Part shown: positions 35,338 to 44,058 of the stretch, piece by piece
How positions within the stretch are numbered: the stretch's first letter is position 1
Layout of the letters: every line of letters starts with the position of its first letter
Assembly: GCF_002913225.1 (NCBI RefSeq)
Contig: NZ_PPAW01000013.1
Coordinates: forward strand, 1-64,000
Direction: 5' to 3'
Source of the DNA: Campylobacter concisus
GTDB taxonomy: Bacteria > Campylobacterota > Campylobacteria > Campylobacterales > Campylobacteraceae
Length of the DNA stretch: 64,000 bases
Notes under the pieces: generated by a model
The model's input: the letters and a program-made list of their open reading frames with translations, nothing else
What the model was told of the DNA's origin: nothing
Databases searched by the model: none
Made by a program: the position numbers and the translations under genes

Positions 35338-36378
35338 ATGAAAGAGCTTAAAATTTTTGCCATCGTTGTTATCCTTTCAGGTATTTTATACTGGGGTATC
35401 GAGCCTTACGCTCACACAAAGCTTCATCCGCACACTGCAAATGCCGAGTATAACTTCTCAAAAGAGGATACTGACTACGCAAAGCACTTTTTAGAGCAGA
35501 AAAAAGAGGCGCTTGAGGCTGCAAAAGCTAGCGGCAACAAAGCTAGCATAGAAGCAGCTACAAAAGATGTTGAGACAGCACAAAAAATTCTTGATGACTA
35601 CACAGCTTTTTGGGCTGATATAAATTCGATCGACCTTGCAAAAGGTGACGCTGCAAAAGGCGCTGAGACATTTGGCGCAGCTGGATGTACAGGATGTCAC
35701 GGCATCGAAGCAGCTGGCATGCCAGCTAGTATGGACGCTGAGACAGCTAGCCAAAGCTTTGGCGTAGTGCCACCAGATCTTAGCACAGCTGGTAAAATTT
35801 ATGACGAGAGATTTTTGGCTGCACTCATCAAAAATCCAACTATGGCTGTAAAACTATCTCATAAATTTAACGACGAGCATCCTTATCCGATGACAGCATT
35901 TATGGGTGCTGGCGGCGATATAAACGCTGAGATCGCTGACATAGTTGCTTACCTTAAAAAGGTATCAGCTGATGCGGATGCAAAGAGCAAGATCACTGAC
36001 GAGAAAGTCTTTGCTGATGCATGCCAAAGATGCCACGATATGAAGTATGACAAAAAATATACTCTTAGCAACAAAGCAAGCCTTGCAGCATATATGGGCT
36101 CAAACCCACCTGATCTATCTATGATGATCCGCTCAAAAGGTGCAGACTACTTGCATAAATTTATAAACGATACTCAAAAGATGCTTCCAGGCACTGCGAT
36201 GCCTAGAGTTGGCTTAAACAAAGCCGCTGAAGACGACATAGTATCTTACATAGAAAAAGTAGGCGACAGCAAAAAGGCTGAGCGCGAGAGCACAGGACTT
36301 TATGTCATGATCTACTTCTTCATCTTAGGAATTTTTGCTTGGCTTTGGAAACGCAAAGTCTGGAGCGAACTCCACTAA
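35338..36378 (+). CDS. petC: Ubiquinol-cytochrome c reductase, dihaem cytochrome c subunit
   Basis: A 346-residue c-type cytochrome with an N-terminal membrane segment, a coiled-coil-like Ala/Lys-rich stretch (about 45-85), and two haem motifs, CTGCH (about 119-123) and CQRCH (about 230-234). A C-terminal membrane anchor (LYVMIYFFILGIFAWLW) follows. The dihaem c4-like form is typical of epsilonproteobacterial bc1 complexes, in place of monohaem c1. Two bases separate it from petB; a hairpin terminator follows. Confidence 0.95.
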   Translation: MKELKIFAIVVILSGILYWGIEPYAHTKLHPHTANAEYNFSKEDTDYAKHFLEQKKEALEAAKASGNKASIEAATKDVETAQKILDDYTAFWADINSIDLAKGDAAKGAETFGAAGCTGCHGIEAAGMPASMDAETASQSFGVVPPDLSTAGKIYDERFLAALIKNPTMAVKLSHKFNDEHPYPMTAFMGAGGDINAEIADIVAYLKKVSADADAKSKITDEKVFADACQRCHDMKYDKKYTLSNKASLAAYMGSNPPDLSMMIRSKGADYLHKFINDTQKMLPGTAMPRVGLNKAAEDDIVSYIEKVGDSKKAERESTGLYVMIYFFILGIFAWLWKRKVWSELH

Positions 36379-36407
36379 AATTTAAGAGCCTTTTTGGCTC
36401 TTAAATT
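36379..36407 (+). terminator. Terminator of petABC
   Basis: A 12-bp perfect stem (36379-36390 with 36396-36407) with a TTTTT loop directly follows the petC stop codon. Confidence 0.85.
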
Positions 36408-36499
36408 CTTTCTAGTAAATTTACATATATAAATAGGTATGTGATTTTTTAAATTTATTCTTTTACAAATTTAATCAAGCTGTCTTTGCAAATTTTAAA

Positions 36500-36655
36500 A
36501 TTTACTTGACACTTATTTGACTTGAGAAAGCAAATTTACAAATTTTAAAATCTTACTCACTCGCCTTAGCAGACTACTAAATTTAGGGCTCATAGCCACT
36601 CGCCACTAAATTTAGAGCCGTGATATGCCAGCTCTAATTTTAAAATTTGACAGAG
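36500..36655. repeat. Structured intergenic repeat, copy A
   Basis: This non-coding unit resembles the unit at 36795-36950. Shared blocks include ACTCGC, GACTACT, GCCACTAAA, AGAGCCG and AATTTTAAAATTT. Its centre is an inverted repeat, CTAAATTTAG (36577-36586) with the same sequence at 36606-36615, which would form a 10-bp stem around a 19-base loop. It contains no plausible gene. The role is unknown; a structured RNA or a decayed repeat family are both possible. Confidence 0.45.
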
Positions 36656-36733
36656 TTTTTCTAGAAAAACCGCATGTAGAGCGTTAGCACCATTGCATGC
36701 CACCTCTAACGTGCGAGGGGATTAGGGGATTTA

Positions 36734-36786
36734 AAAAGGGGGATAAGGGGACGGCTTCGTAATTCAAGTCCCCTTGTCTCCCTTTT
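36734..36786 (+). ncRNA. Strong 19-bp stem-loop between the two repeat copies
   Basis: Bases 36734-36752 (AAAAGGGGGATAAGGGGAC) pair with 36768-36786 over 19 bp; the only two irregular pairs are G-U, allowed in RNA on the plus strand. The loop is 15 bases. GC-rich arms are unusual for this genome. The TTTTGAT after the right arm could make it a terminator, but it lies 330 bases from the nearest upstream gene. It might be the end of an untranslated RNA; no RNA family was recognised. Confidence 0.4.
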
Positions 36787-36794
36787 GATAAATT

Positions 36795-36950
36795 TACATC
36801 TCAAAGCAAATTTTAAACTTTCATTCACTCGCAAGAATTGACTACTGATTTTAGGTCTCGCAAAGCTTGCCACTAAAATCAGAGCCGAAATTACTCGCTC
36901 ATCAAATTTTAAAATTTTCTCAAATTTAACAAAACTGCATGCAGTTCAAT
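36795..36950. repeat. Structured intergenic repeat, copy B
   Basis: The second, diverged copy has a central stem CTGATTTTAG (36845-36854) with CTAAAATCAG (36873-36882), and an 18-base loop. Relative to copy A, both arms differ in matching ways, so pairing is kept although the sequence changed. It ends near a perfect 14-base palindrome AACTGCATGCAGTT (36933-36946). No gene is visible here. Confidence 0.45.
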
Positions 36951-36970
36951 GTGCCGCCACATACATCTCT

Positions 36971-37453
36971 CTACCTAGCTTCTATCTTTGGCATCTGCAG
37001 CATAAAATTTCTAGCTTCGCTTAAAAGCACTGGCTTAAGCGCATCTGCTGATGTTTGTGGGTCGTAAATTCTCTCATACGAAAGCATCAAAACTCCATCT
37101 TTTTTAAGTAAAAAGTGGATTATTTCTATATTTTTGCTCTTAGCCCCATCTTTTATGAAAGCTAAAATTTGATCATTTTCTTCGCTATAAAGCACATTTT
37201 TATCTTGCTTAAGAGCCTTTTTTAGCTCCTCTAGCTCGCTTTTTGTCTTAGCATCTTTGTCAAACTTTACTTTAAAAGCGGCAAAGTGCTCGTCCATATT
37301 TTCATTTTTTAAAAAGTAAAGGCTCTCGTTTTTAACCACTTGCTTCTTATAAAACGTGCTCCCATCAAATCTAAAACTCTCAACCAAGCTTAGCTCATCT
37401 GCCAAAGAAAAGAGACCAAAAAACAGCAAAACAAAAAGGCTAAATTTACGCAT
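36971..37453 (-). CDS. Exported hypothetical protein
   Basis: A 160-residue protein with a clear signal peptide (MRKFSLFVLLFFGLFSLADE), so probably periplasmic. The mature part is a small alpha/beta protein of unknown family, ending in ARNFMLQMPKIEAR. It stands alone, divergent from the antiporter gene and facing the repeat-rich intergenic region. Confidence 0.65.
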   Translation of the reverse strand: MRKFSLFVLLFFGLFSLADELSLVESFRFDGSTFYKKQVVKNESLYFLKNENMDEHFAAFKVKFDKDAKTKSELEELKKALKQDKNVLYSEENDQILAFIKDGAKSKNIEIIHFLLKKDGVLMLSYERIYDPQTSADALKPVLLSEARNFMLQMPKIEAR

Positions 37454-37568
37454 AAAATTTCACTCCAAATTTCTAAAATAGCCGTCATTTTGCCCAAATT
37501 TCGCTTAGCTTAATCAAAAAATAACAAAGCTTTTTATACAATCAGGCATTTTTATTTTAAGGATCTTT

Positions 37569-38732
37569 TTGCAGTTACACCAAGCAAGCGAGCTTAGCAT
37601 CCTTGTCGTTTTGGCATTTATTGTCTTTGCTTCGCCTTATATTTCTAAAATTTTACGCATCCCAGTCGCGCCTGCTGAGATACTACTTGGAGCGGTTGCT
37701 GGCTACATCGGAGTTGTCGGCGAGAACGAGATGTTTAAGCTCATTAGCGAAGTTGGCTTTTTCTTTTTGATGTTTTTAGCTGGCATGGAGATCGACCTTA
37801 GGATGCTCATAAACATCGACCGTAAAATTTTGCGCCTTGGGCTCATCTACCTAGCGCTCATCTACGCTCTAGCCACAGCTTTGACGCTAGGACTTGAGCT
37901 AAGCCTACTTTACATCATCATCATCCCGATAATGGCCGTTGGCATGATATTTACGCTATTTAAGGAGTATGGCAAGCAACAAGAGTGGCTAAATTTAAGC
38001 ATGCTAATAGCAACTATCGGCGAGCTTTTAAGCATCACGCTTCTAACTTTTACCGCTGCTTACTTGCAGTTTGGAGCGAGCATAAATTTATGGCTAACGA
38101 TTGGCTATTTGATCCTATTTTTGGCTATCAGCGTGCTTAGTTTTAAAATTTTGGACGTGCTTTTTTGGTGGTATCCGGGTCTTAAAGTGGTGCTCATGCC
38201 GCACTACGACAAGGACGAGAAGGACATCAGGCTTTGCATCGCGGTATTTTTCACGATGATAGCTTTGATGCTCTATCTAAATTTAGAAGTCGCCTTTGGC
38301 GCGTTTATCGCAGGTATGTTTATTACGACATTTTTTGATCACAAAAAGGACTTGCCGCACAAGCTTTCAAGCTTTGGATTTGGCTTTTTGGTACCGATAT
38401 TTTTCATCCATATAGGCTCGACCTTTAAGCTTTCAAGCCTAGGATCTAGCGAAGTGATAAAGGATGCTATTTTTATATTTTTAGCGATGCTTGGCACCAG
38501 AGTTATATCTAGTTTGCTCTTTTTGGGCAAGCTTGGCTTTAGGGGGATATTTTTATTTTCAGTTTCGCAGTCTATGCCGCTCACTCTTTTGATCGCAGTT
38601 GCTACTATCGCACACAAATCAGGCGAGATAAGTGACTATTCTTACTCATCTTTCATCCTAGCAAGCCTCGCACAAGCTATAATAGGAGCTATAATCATCA
38701 AAATTTTAATGCAATCAAAAAGCAAGGAGTAA
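37569..38732 (+). CDS. Cation:proton antiporter, CPA2 (Kef-type) family
   Basis: A 387-residue membrane protein with about 11-12 segments, without a C-terminal RCK/TrkA-N domain. The start (LSILVVLAFIVFASPYISKILRIP) and the GVVGENEMF and FFLMFLAGMEIDLRML motifs are those of Na+/K+:H+ exchangers of the CPA2 group. The TTG start follows an AAGGAT site at the right spacing. It leads an operon with citrate synthase (2-base gap) and cysQ. Confidence 0.85.
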   Translation: MQLHQASELSILVVLAFIVFASPYISKILRIPVAPAEILLGAVAGYIGVVGENEMFKLISEVGFFFLMFLAGMEIDLRMLINIDRKILRLGLIYLALIYALATALTLGLELSLLYIIIIPIMAVGMIFTLFKEYGKQQEWLNLSMLIATIGELLSITLLTFTAAYLQFGASINLWLTIGYLILFLAISVLSFKILDVLFWWYPGLKVVLMPHYDKDEKDIRLCIAVFFTMIALMLYLNLEVAFGAFIAGMFITTFFDHKKDLPHKLSSFGFGFLVPIFFIHIGSTFKLSSLGSSEVIKDAIFIFLAMLGTRVISSLLFLGKLGFRGIFLFSVSQSMPLTLLIAVATIAHKSGEISDYSYSSFILASLAQAIIGAIIIKILMQSKSKE

Positions 38733-38734
38733 AA

Positions 38735-40012
38735 ATGTCATCAAATACAGCCACACTAATCGACAATCGAACTGGAAAAAGCTATGAATTTCCTATCCTA
38801 AAAGGCACGATGGGGCCAGACGTCATCGACATATCGACCTTCTTTAGCGACACTGGGATGTTTACCTTTGATCGGGGCTACACATCAACTGCGATGTGCC
38901 GCTCAGCCATAACCTACATCGACGGCCTAAAGGGCGAGCTCATGTATAGGGGCTACGACATCGCCTATCTGGCTGAAAATAAGACATTTTTAGACGTTGC
39001 CTACCTGCTTTTAAACAAAGAGCTACCAACTGGCGAGCAATATGCAAGCTTTAAAGATGAGCTTAAAAAAAGAAGCTTCATACATGAGGGCATGATGAAG
39101 CTATTTGATGCATTTCCAGACAAGGCGCACCCTATGGCGATCTTGCAAGCGGCAGTCTCTGCGCTAAGTGCCTTTTACTCAGACCACCTAAATATGGACA
39201 AGCCTGAAGAGTATCACGAAATGGCTATGAGGATAATCGCTAAAATCCCAACGATAGCGGCCTTTAGCTACCGCTACTCACGCGGTCTTCCTATCATATA
39301 TCCAAATTTGGATCGTGGCTTTACTGAAAATTTCTTATATATGATGAGGGGCTATCCATACGAGCATGTCGATCTTAAACCTATCGAGATAAAGGCGCTT
39401 GACACGGTCTTTATGCTGCACGCAGACCACGAGCAAAACGCCTCAACGACTACCGTTAGGACCGTTGGCTCTACGCACGCGCACCCATACGCATGTATAA
39501 GTGCAGGTATCGGCGCACTTTGGGGTTGGGCTCATGGCGGAGCAAACGAGGGTGTCATCCGCCAGCTTGAAGAGATCGGCTCGGTTGCAAACGTCGATAA
39601 ATACATCGCTAGAGCAAAGGATAAGAACGATCCATTTAGACTAATGGGCTTTGGTCACAGGGTCTATAAAAACTTCGACCCTCGCGCAAAGGTGCTTAAA
39701 AAGATGAGAGATCAGCTGATGGATGAGATCGGCATTAGCTCAGAGCTCATAAAGATCGCCAACCGCATCGAAGAGATCGCGCTAAATGACGACTACTTTG
39801 TAAGTAGAAATTTATATCCAAATGTTGATTTTCACTCAGGGCTCATCCTAAAAGCGCTTGGCATACCAAATAACATGTTTGCCGTCATTTTCGTCATCGG
39901 CAGGACGCCAGGCTGGATCAGCCAGTGGATCGAGCTAAAAGAGCAAGACACGATAAAGATCGTCCGTCCAAGACAGCTCTACGTCGGAGAGACAAACAGA
40001 ACACCAAAATGA
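38735..40012 (+). CDS. gltA: Citrate synthase
   Basis: A 425-residue type II citrate synthase that condenses acetyl-CoA and oxaloacetate. Active-site elements are visible: HADHEQNAST, GWAHGGANEGV, MGFGHRVYKNFDPRAKVL and the Asp-containing NVDFHSGLILKALGIP segment. The long N-terminal domain with a RGYDIAYLAE element is typical of Gram-negative hexameric enzymes. Its stop overlaps the cysQ ATG (ATGA). Confidence 0.97.
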   Translation: MSSNTATLIDNRTGKSYEFPILKGTMGPDVIDISTFFSDTGMFTFDRGYTSTAMCRSAITYIDGLKGELMYRGYDIAYLAENKTFLDVAYLLLNKELPTGEQYASFKDELKKRSFIHEGMMKLFDAFPDKAHPMAILQAAVSALSAFYSDHLNMDKPEEYHEMAMRIIAKIPTIAAFSYRYSRGLPIIYPNLDRGFTENFLYMMRGYPYEHVDLKPIEIKALDTVFMLHADHEQNASTTTVRTVGSTHAHPYACISAGIGALWGWAHGGANEGVIRQLEEIGSVANVDKYIARAKDKNDPFRLMGFGHRVYKNFDPRAKVLKKMRDQLMDEIGISSELIKIANRIEEIALNDDYFVSRNLYPNVDFHSGLILKALGIPNNMFAVIFVIGRTPGWISQWIELKEQDTIKIVRPRQLYVGETNRTPK

Positions 40013-40812
40013 GCGAGCTTTTAAATTTAGCCATCAAGGCAGCCATCAGCGCTGGGGGTGAGATAATGAAATTTTACTCATCTAATAGCCAGGCGCTTAA
40101 AGTCTGCCTAAAAGATGACAGCTCGCCGCTAACTAGCGCTGATCTAGCGGCAAATGAGGTGATACTAAAAGAGCTAAGTAAAAGCGGGATAAAAATTTGC
40201 TCTGAAGAGAGTATCTTGCAAGATAGCGATAAAGATGAGTTTTGGCTAGTTGATCCCCTTGATGGCACGAAAGAATTTCTAGCTAGAAATGGTGAATTTT
40301 GCGTTTGTATAGCGCTTATAAAAGAGGCTAGACCGGTGCTTGGCGTCATTTTTATCCCAGTTAGCAAAGAGCTTTTTTATGCTGATGAAAACGGCGCTTT
40401 TAAAGAAATTTTAGGCGCTAATGATGAGGTCATAGAAAAACAAGATCTAAATGAAAAAGCTAAAAGCTTAAATAACTTCATCTTTTCAAGCAGAAGAGGC
40501 GAGACAAAAAAGGTTGAGCTCATAAGAGATAGTTTAAATTTAGAGCAAAAATGCATCGGATCTGCCATTAAATTTTGCCGTTTAGCCGAGCTTGGCGGGA
40601 TATATGTGAGATTTAGCCCAAGCTATCTTTGGGACAATGCTGCAGGTGAGGCTGTGGTGAAATTTAGCGGTGGCAAGGTCTTAAACGCTAGCGACAGATG
40701 CGAGCCAAGCTACAAGCTAGCGGATCTAAAAAGCCCATTTTACGTAGCTTTTGGCAAAAATGCTTTGAGCTTAGAGGATGAAGTTTTTAAGCTTATAGAG
40801 CAGGGCAGATAA
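40009..40812 (+). CDS. cysQ: 3'(2'),5'-bisphosphate nucleotidase CysQ (inositol phosphatase family)
   Basis: A 267-residue phosphatase that hydrolyses 3'-phosphoadenosine 5'-phosphate. Metal-binding motifs: EES (about 64), WLVDPLDGTKEFLARNGEF (about 79-97) and LWDNAAGEAVV (about 204-214). The ATG at 40009 overlaps the citrate synthase stop and is preferred over an in-frame start inside gltA. No sulfate-assimilation gene is nearby, so its role here may be general recycling of the nucleotide. Confidence 0.88.
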   Translation: MSELLNLAIKAAISAGGEIMKFYSSNSQALKVCLKDDSSPLTSADLAANEVILKELSKSGIKICSEESILQDSDKDEFWLVDPLDGTKEFLARNGEFCVCIALIKEARPVLGVIFIPVSKELFYADENGAFKEILGANDEVIEKQDLNEKAKSLNNFIFSSRRGETKKVELIRDSLNLEQKCIGSAIKFCRLAELGGIYVRFSPSYLWDNAAGEAVVKFSGGKVLNASDRCEPSYKLADLKSPFYVAFGKNALSLEDEVFKLIEQGR

Positions 40813-40814
40813 GG

Positions 40815-41279
40815 CTACTTGCACCTTATCTCACCACTCATCTTTAAAAATGCGCTCTCGTTTTGCTCTAAAAATTTATTTGCCGCTTCTAAATCCTGAA
40901 ATTTATCTTTTAGTCTGATCACTAAAGTGCCGCATTTTAGCTCTCTGGCTCGCTCTAAACTAGCATCAAAGCTTTGCGTTAGATCATTTACGCTTTTTAT
41001 CAAAAGATCGTTTTTGTCTAGCTCTTTTACGCTAAATTTAGCGTGTCTCTCAGCTCTTACTACGCCAAGATAGTTTGCGACTTTGGCGTTACTTATGTAG
41101 ATGAAAACTCCCTCACGCAAGTTGCTGCTAAATGCCACTGCATCATCTTGTTCAAGTATCTTTGCAAGCTCTTCGCCGCCATAGTTTAGGCTGCTTTTAA
41201 GGTTTAGGTTTTTCACGCTTGGCTTGCTCGCACAACCTGCTAAAAATATACAAAATATAAGAGCAAAAGTTCTTTTCAT
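40815..41279 (-). CDS. Lipoprotein of unknown function
   Basis: A 154-residue lipoprotein starting MKRTFALIFCIFLAGCASKP, with lipobox LAGC. The ATG at 41277-41279 with a GAGGA site upstream is preferred over a TTG five codons earlier, which would overlap that site. The mature part has no recognised domain. It follows the methyltransferase gene by one base and runs toward cysQ, 2 bases from its stop. Confidence 0.7.
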   Translation of the reverse strand: MKRTFALIFCIFLAGCASKPSVKNLNLKSSLNYGGEELAKILEQDDAVAFSSNLREGVFIYISNAKVANYLGVVRAERHAKFSVKELDKNDLLIKSVNDLTQSFDASLERARELKCGTLVIRLKDKFQDLEAANKFLEQNESAFLKMSGEIRCK

Positions 41280-41280
41280 T

Positions 41281-42837
41281 TTAAATTTCCTCAAGCAAAT
41301 AGAGCATGCTAGCTATTCTTATAGTGCCTGCTACATAGCTCAATATATTTGATACAACCTTGTTTCTTTTTATCTCCTTGCCATTTGTTTCAAAAAACTT
41401 GACATCATTTTCTTTTATAAATTTTAAAGCTTTGGTTACAATATCTTCTAAGTTATTTTTACCATCAAGTAGCAAAAATATATAATAATCAACCAAATTC
41501 AGTTTTTCAGAAATACCAAATTTATTTGCAAAAACAATGTCTGTCTTATCTTTATGTTTTAAAAAATACTTAACATAATTTATCAAATTTGGATTTAGTC
41601 TTGAGTGATTTGGAGTATACTCTATATCTTTTAATGCGTCTCTTACAAGCATTACGTTTGCTGAGTTAGTTAAAATCCTTACAAAAGTGCTATAAACCAG
41701 AAGCTTATCTTCTGGCAAAATTTCTAAAATTTGAGAGAGATTTATGCTTGCTGGGAACATATTGTTAAAGACCTCGCAGAGCCAAGATATATCTTGAGGC
41801 ATAAGAGCAAATTTATCATACCAGCCATCATCTTTTTTTATAAAGTCGGCTACTACATGAATTTTATTTATATCGCTTGGTCCTATTTGCTTTGTCTTAA
41901 CTGCCTCAAAAGCATCTTTATGAACGATTAGACTCTGTCTAAAAAGTCTCATATTTAATGCATCAAAAAATTGCTCACTTTGTATACGATCAGTAAAGTG
42001 TGTATTTTTAAAATCATCCACAAGATCATTTCCAAAGTTGGGAGCAAAGATATCTTTAAGGTCACAATCGCAAAGATAAGCTAAGTCAAATTTATCTATT
42101 TTTTCGCAAAAGTCTTTAAAGTAAAATGGATCATTTATATCTTCTAAAAACTCATGTGCTACATAGAAGTCATCTTTGCTAAGAATATCATCTATCAAAT
42201 TAATAAGCGATTTAACTGGCATAGCTCTTTCAAATTTTTCATTATCTCTTGTTAGCAAGACCTCTTTATATACTAAAAGAGCCTCTTTAGCGGCCTTTAG
42301 CCTCTCTTCTATGCTATCTTTGTCCTTCGCAGCAAGTAGCATGATATCTCTTATAATATCCTTTACTTTCCAGCCTGGATATGTGTTGTAAGATATAAAC
42401 GCCACGCCGTTTTGGCTTAAATTTTCTCTTACAACCCTTAGTATCGCATCTTTTACAAAGTCAGGCACCCAGCTAAATACACCGTGAGCAATGATGTAGT
42501 CAAATTTCTCATCACTTTTAAACTCGCAGATATCGCCGTGGATTAGCTCTAAATTTTGTAGTCCTATCTCTTTTGCAATCTCTTTTCCGCGCCTTATTTG
42601 CTCGCCGCTAAGGTCGATGCCAACTACTCTTGCGTTCTCGTTATTTACGGCAAATGGGATCAAATTTCCGCCAAAGCTGCACCCTATCTCCAAAACTTTC
42701 GCGGTTTTGCAAGGAGGTGGGTTGATACCAAGAAGCGTAGCGCAAGCCTCTAGTTTATAAGGTGAGCTTTGCGCAAATGCTGCTGATTTGTAAGTTAGTT
42801 CATCATAAGATTTTTCTATTTTGCTATTTTGGCTCAT
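41281..42837 (-). CDS. SAM-dependent methyltransferase with methyltransferase regulatory domain
   Basis: A 518-residue protein. Residues about 40-160 are a class I methyltransferase fold: VLEIGCSFGGNLIPFA (SAM loop), VVGIDLSGEQI, and FDYIIAHGVFSWVPD. Residues about 220-310 fit the methyltransferase regulatory domain, and a long C-terminal part (about 330-518) resembles the accessory domain of bacterial protein lysine methyltransferases. Several bacterial homologues modify surface proteins such as porins or flagellins; the target here is unknown. It lies 9 bases after the peroxiredoxin-like gene. Confidence 0.82.
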   Translation of the reverse strand: MSQNSKIEKSYDELTYKSAAFAQSSPYKLEACATLLGINPPPCKTAKVLEIGCSFGGNLIPFAVNNENARVVGIDLSGEQIRRGKEIAKEIGLQNLELIHGDICEFKSDEKFDYIIAHGVFSWVPDFVKDAILRVVRENLSQNGVAFISYNTYPGWKVKDIIRDIMLLAAKDKDSIEERLKAAKEALLVYKEVLLTRDNEKFERAMPVKSLINLIDDILSKDDFYVAHEFLEDINDPFYFKDFCEKIDKFDLAYLCDCDLKDIFAPNFGNDLVDDFKNTHFTDRIQSEQFFDALNMRLFRQSLIVHKDAFEAVKTKQIGPSDINKIHVVADFIKKDDGWYDKFALMPQDISWLCEVFNNMFPASINLSQILEILPEDKLLVYSTFVRILTNSANVMLVRDALKDIEYTPNHSRLNPNLINYVKYFLKHKDKTDIVFANKFGISEKLNLVDYYIFLLLDGKNNLEDIVTKALKFIKENDVKFFETNGKEIKRNKVVSNILSYVAGTIRIASMLYLLEEI

Positions 42838-42846
42838 TTTACCCTC

Positions 42847-43344
42847 CTAGTAGTCTTGATTTTGCAATTTTTCTAGCATATTTTTAGCGTCATTTTCAGG
42901 CTCATCAACGATATATGCGCGCCTTATATTGCCACCTTTTATGATAAGCGTTTGACGAAAGTAAAATTTATGCCCATTTGAAGCTGCAAATACCGGAAGC
43001 TCAAGCGCGCGCTCTAGCATAAACTCGCTATCATTTAAAAACATCACGCCGGTTGCAGTCTCTTCTTCAAATTTCTTTTGAGCCGCGATATCTTGGGAGC
43101 CAATAGCTACTACCATAAATCCAAGATCGTTAAATTCTTTAAGAAGTTTTTTATAGTTTATCGCTTGTTTTGTGCAGCCTTTCATACCCGCAGTATTTTG
43201 TAGCTGTTCGCTTAAAAGCTCAAAATCCTCGCCTATCTTTGGGTAGATAAAAACCACGCAGTCATGGCTCCTTGCAAAGGCAGAAAAGTCAAATTCTTTG
43301 TCGTCTAAAGTCCTTAGATAGATGCTTGTGGGCACTTTTATCAT
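42847..43344 (-). CDS. Peroxiredoxin-like (AhpC/TSA, BCP type) protein
   Basis: A 165-residue thioredoxin-fold protein. VVFIYPKIGEDFELLSEQLQ is followed by GMKGCTKQAINYKKLLKEF (Cys about 57), which matches the BCP peroxidatic region, although the usual TPGCT is altered to MKGCT. The Arg near FRQTLIIKGGNIRRAYIV is kept. It should reduce peroxides in the cytosol. A second reactive cysteine is not evident, so a one-Cys mechanism is likely. Confidence 0.78.
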   Translation of the reverse strand: MIKVPTSIYLRTLDDKEFDFSAFARSHDCVVFIYPKIGEDFELLSEQLQNTAGMKGCTKQAINYKKLLKEFNDLGFMVVAIGSQDIAAQKKFEEETATGVMFLNDSEFMLERALELPVFAASNGHKFYFRQTLIIKGGNIRRAYIVDEPENDAKNMLEKLQNQDY

Positions 43345-43380
43345 CTTTCATCCTTTAAAATTTTTATCTATTATATATCT

Positions 43381-44058
43381 TTAAGCTTTTTTTGAATTTA
43401 AGAGATAGACGACAAAAAGAACAAAAAAGCTAATTATTAGCATCAAAAGGGCATAGATGTGAGCTTTGGTATAGTCAAGCATCTCAACTGCCTCAAATAT
43501 CGCGATACTAGCGACCTTGCTCTCGCCAGCCACGCTGCCACCTATCATCAAAACCACGCCAAATTCGCCCATCGTATGAGCAAAACTAACGACGATTGCG
43601 GTTAGTAAATTTGACCTGATACTTGGCAAGATCACTCTAAAAATGGTCGTGAGCTTGCTTTTACCAAGGCTGTAGCTCGCCTCAAAAAGGCTCTTTTTTA
43701 GGCTATTTAGCCCAGCATAAATGGGCCCAAACATAAATGGCAGCGAGTAGATGCAGCTTGCCACAACAAGGCCAGTGAAGTTAAAAACTAGTCTCACGCC
43801 AAAGAGTTCTTCGATAAATTTACCAAAAAATGAGTAAGGCGAGAGAAAAATAAGCAGATAAAAGCCAAGAACGCTTGGCGGCAGCACCAAAGGCAGCGAG
43901 ATAACGGACTCTAAAAATGCCTTGCCAAAAAATTTCTTTTGCGACATAAAGTAAGCCAGCGCAACGCAGAAAAAAAACAAAATAAATGTCGTGATAAAAG
44001 AGAGTTTTAGAGATAGCCAAAATGGCTCGTAGTCGATAGATAGCAGCTCGCTCATCAT
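43381..44058 (-). CDS. modB: Molybdate ABC transporter permease ModB
   Basis: A 225-residue inner-membrane permease with about five membrane segments. LPLVLPPSVLGFYLLIFLSP and the EAA-like loop LFEASYSLGKSKLTTIFRVILPSIRSNL fit ModB, as does FAHTMGEFGVVLMIGGSV. It overlaps modC by four bases and closes the modE-modA-TOBE-modC-modB operon. Confidence 0.94.
   Translation of the reverse strand: MMSELLSIDYEPFWLSLKLSFITTFILFFFCVALAYFMSQKKFFGKAFLESVISLPLVLPPSVLGFYLLIFLSPYSFFGKFIEELFGVRLVFNFTGLVVASCIYSLPFMFGPIYAGLNSLKKSLFEASYSLGKSKLTTIFRVILPSIRSNLLTAIVVSFAHTMGEFGVVLMIGGSVAGESKVASIAIFEAVEMLDYTKAHIYALLMLIISFFVLFVVYLLNSKKA

Noticed and set aside
36379-36970. CRISPR array in the petC downstream region
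   Set aside because: Only two diverged copies, with no regular spacers, and no cas genes in the window.
39925-40008. Upstream extension of CysQ into gltA
   Set aside because: The first 28 codons lie within citrate synthase; the ATG at 40009 overlaps the gltA stop in a normal ATGA coupling.
41280-41294. TTG start for the lipoprotein at 41294
   Set aside because: It would cover the GAGGA site of the better ATG at 41279 and lengthen the n-region of the signal peptide.
42847-43344. Selenocysteine in the peroxiredoxin-like protein
   Set aside because: The reactive position is a normal Cys codon and no in-frame TGA is present, so it is not a selenoprotein despite selC in the window.
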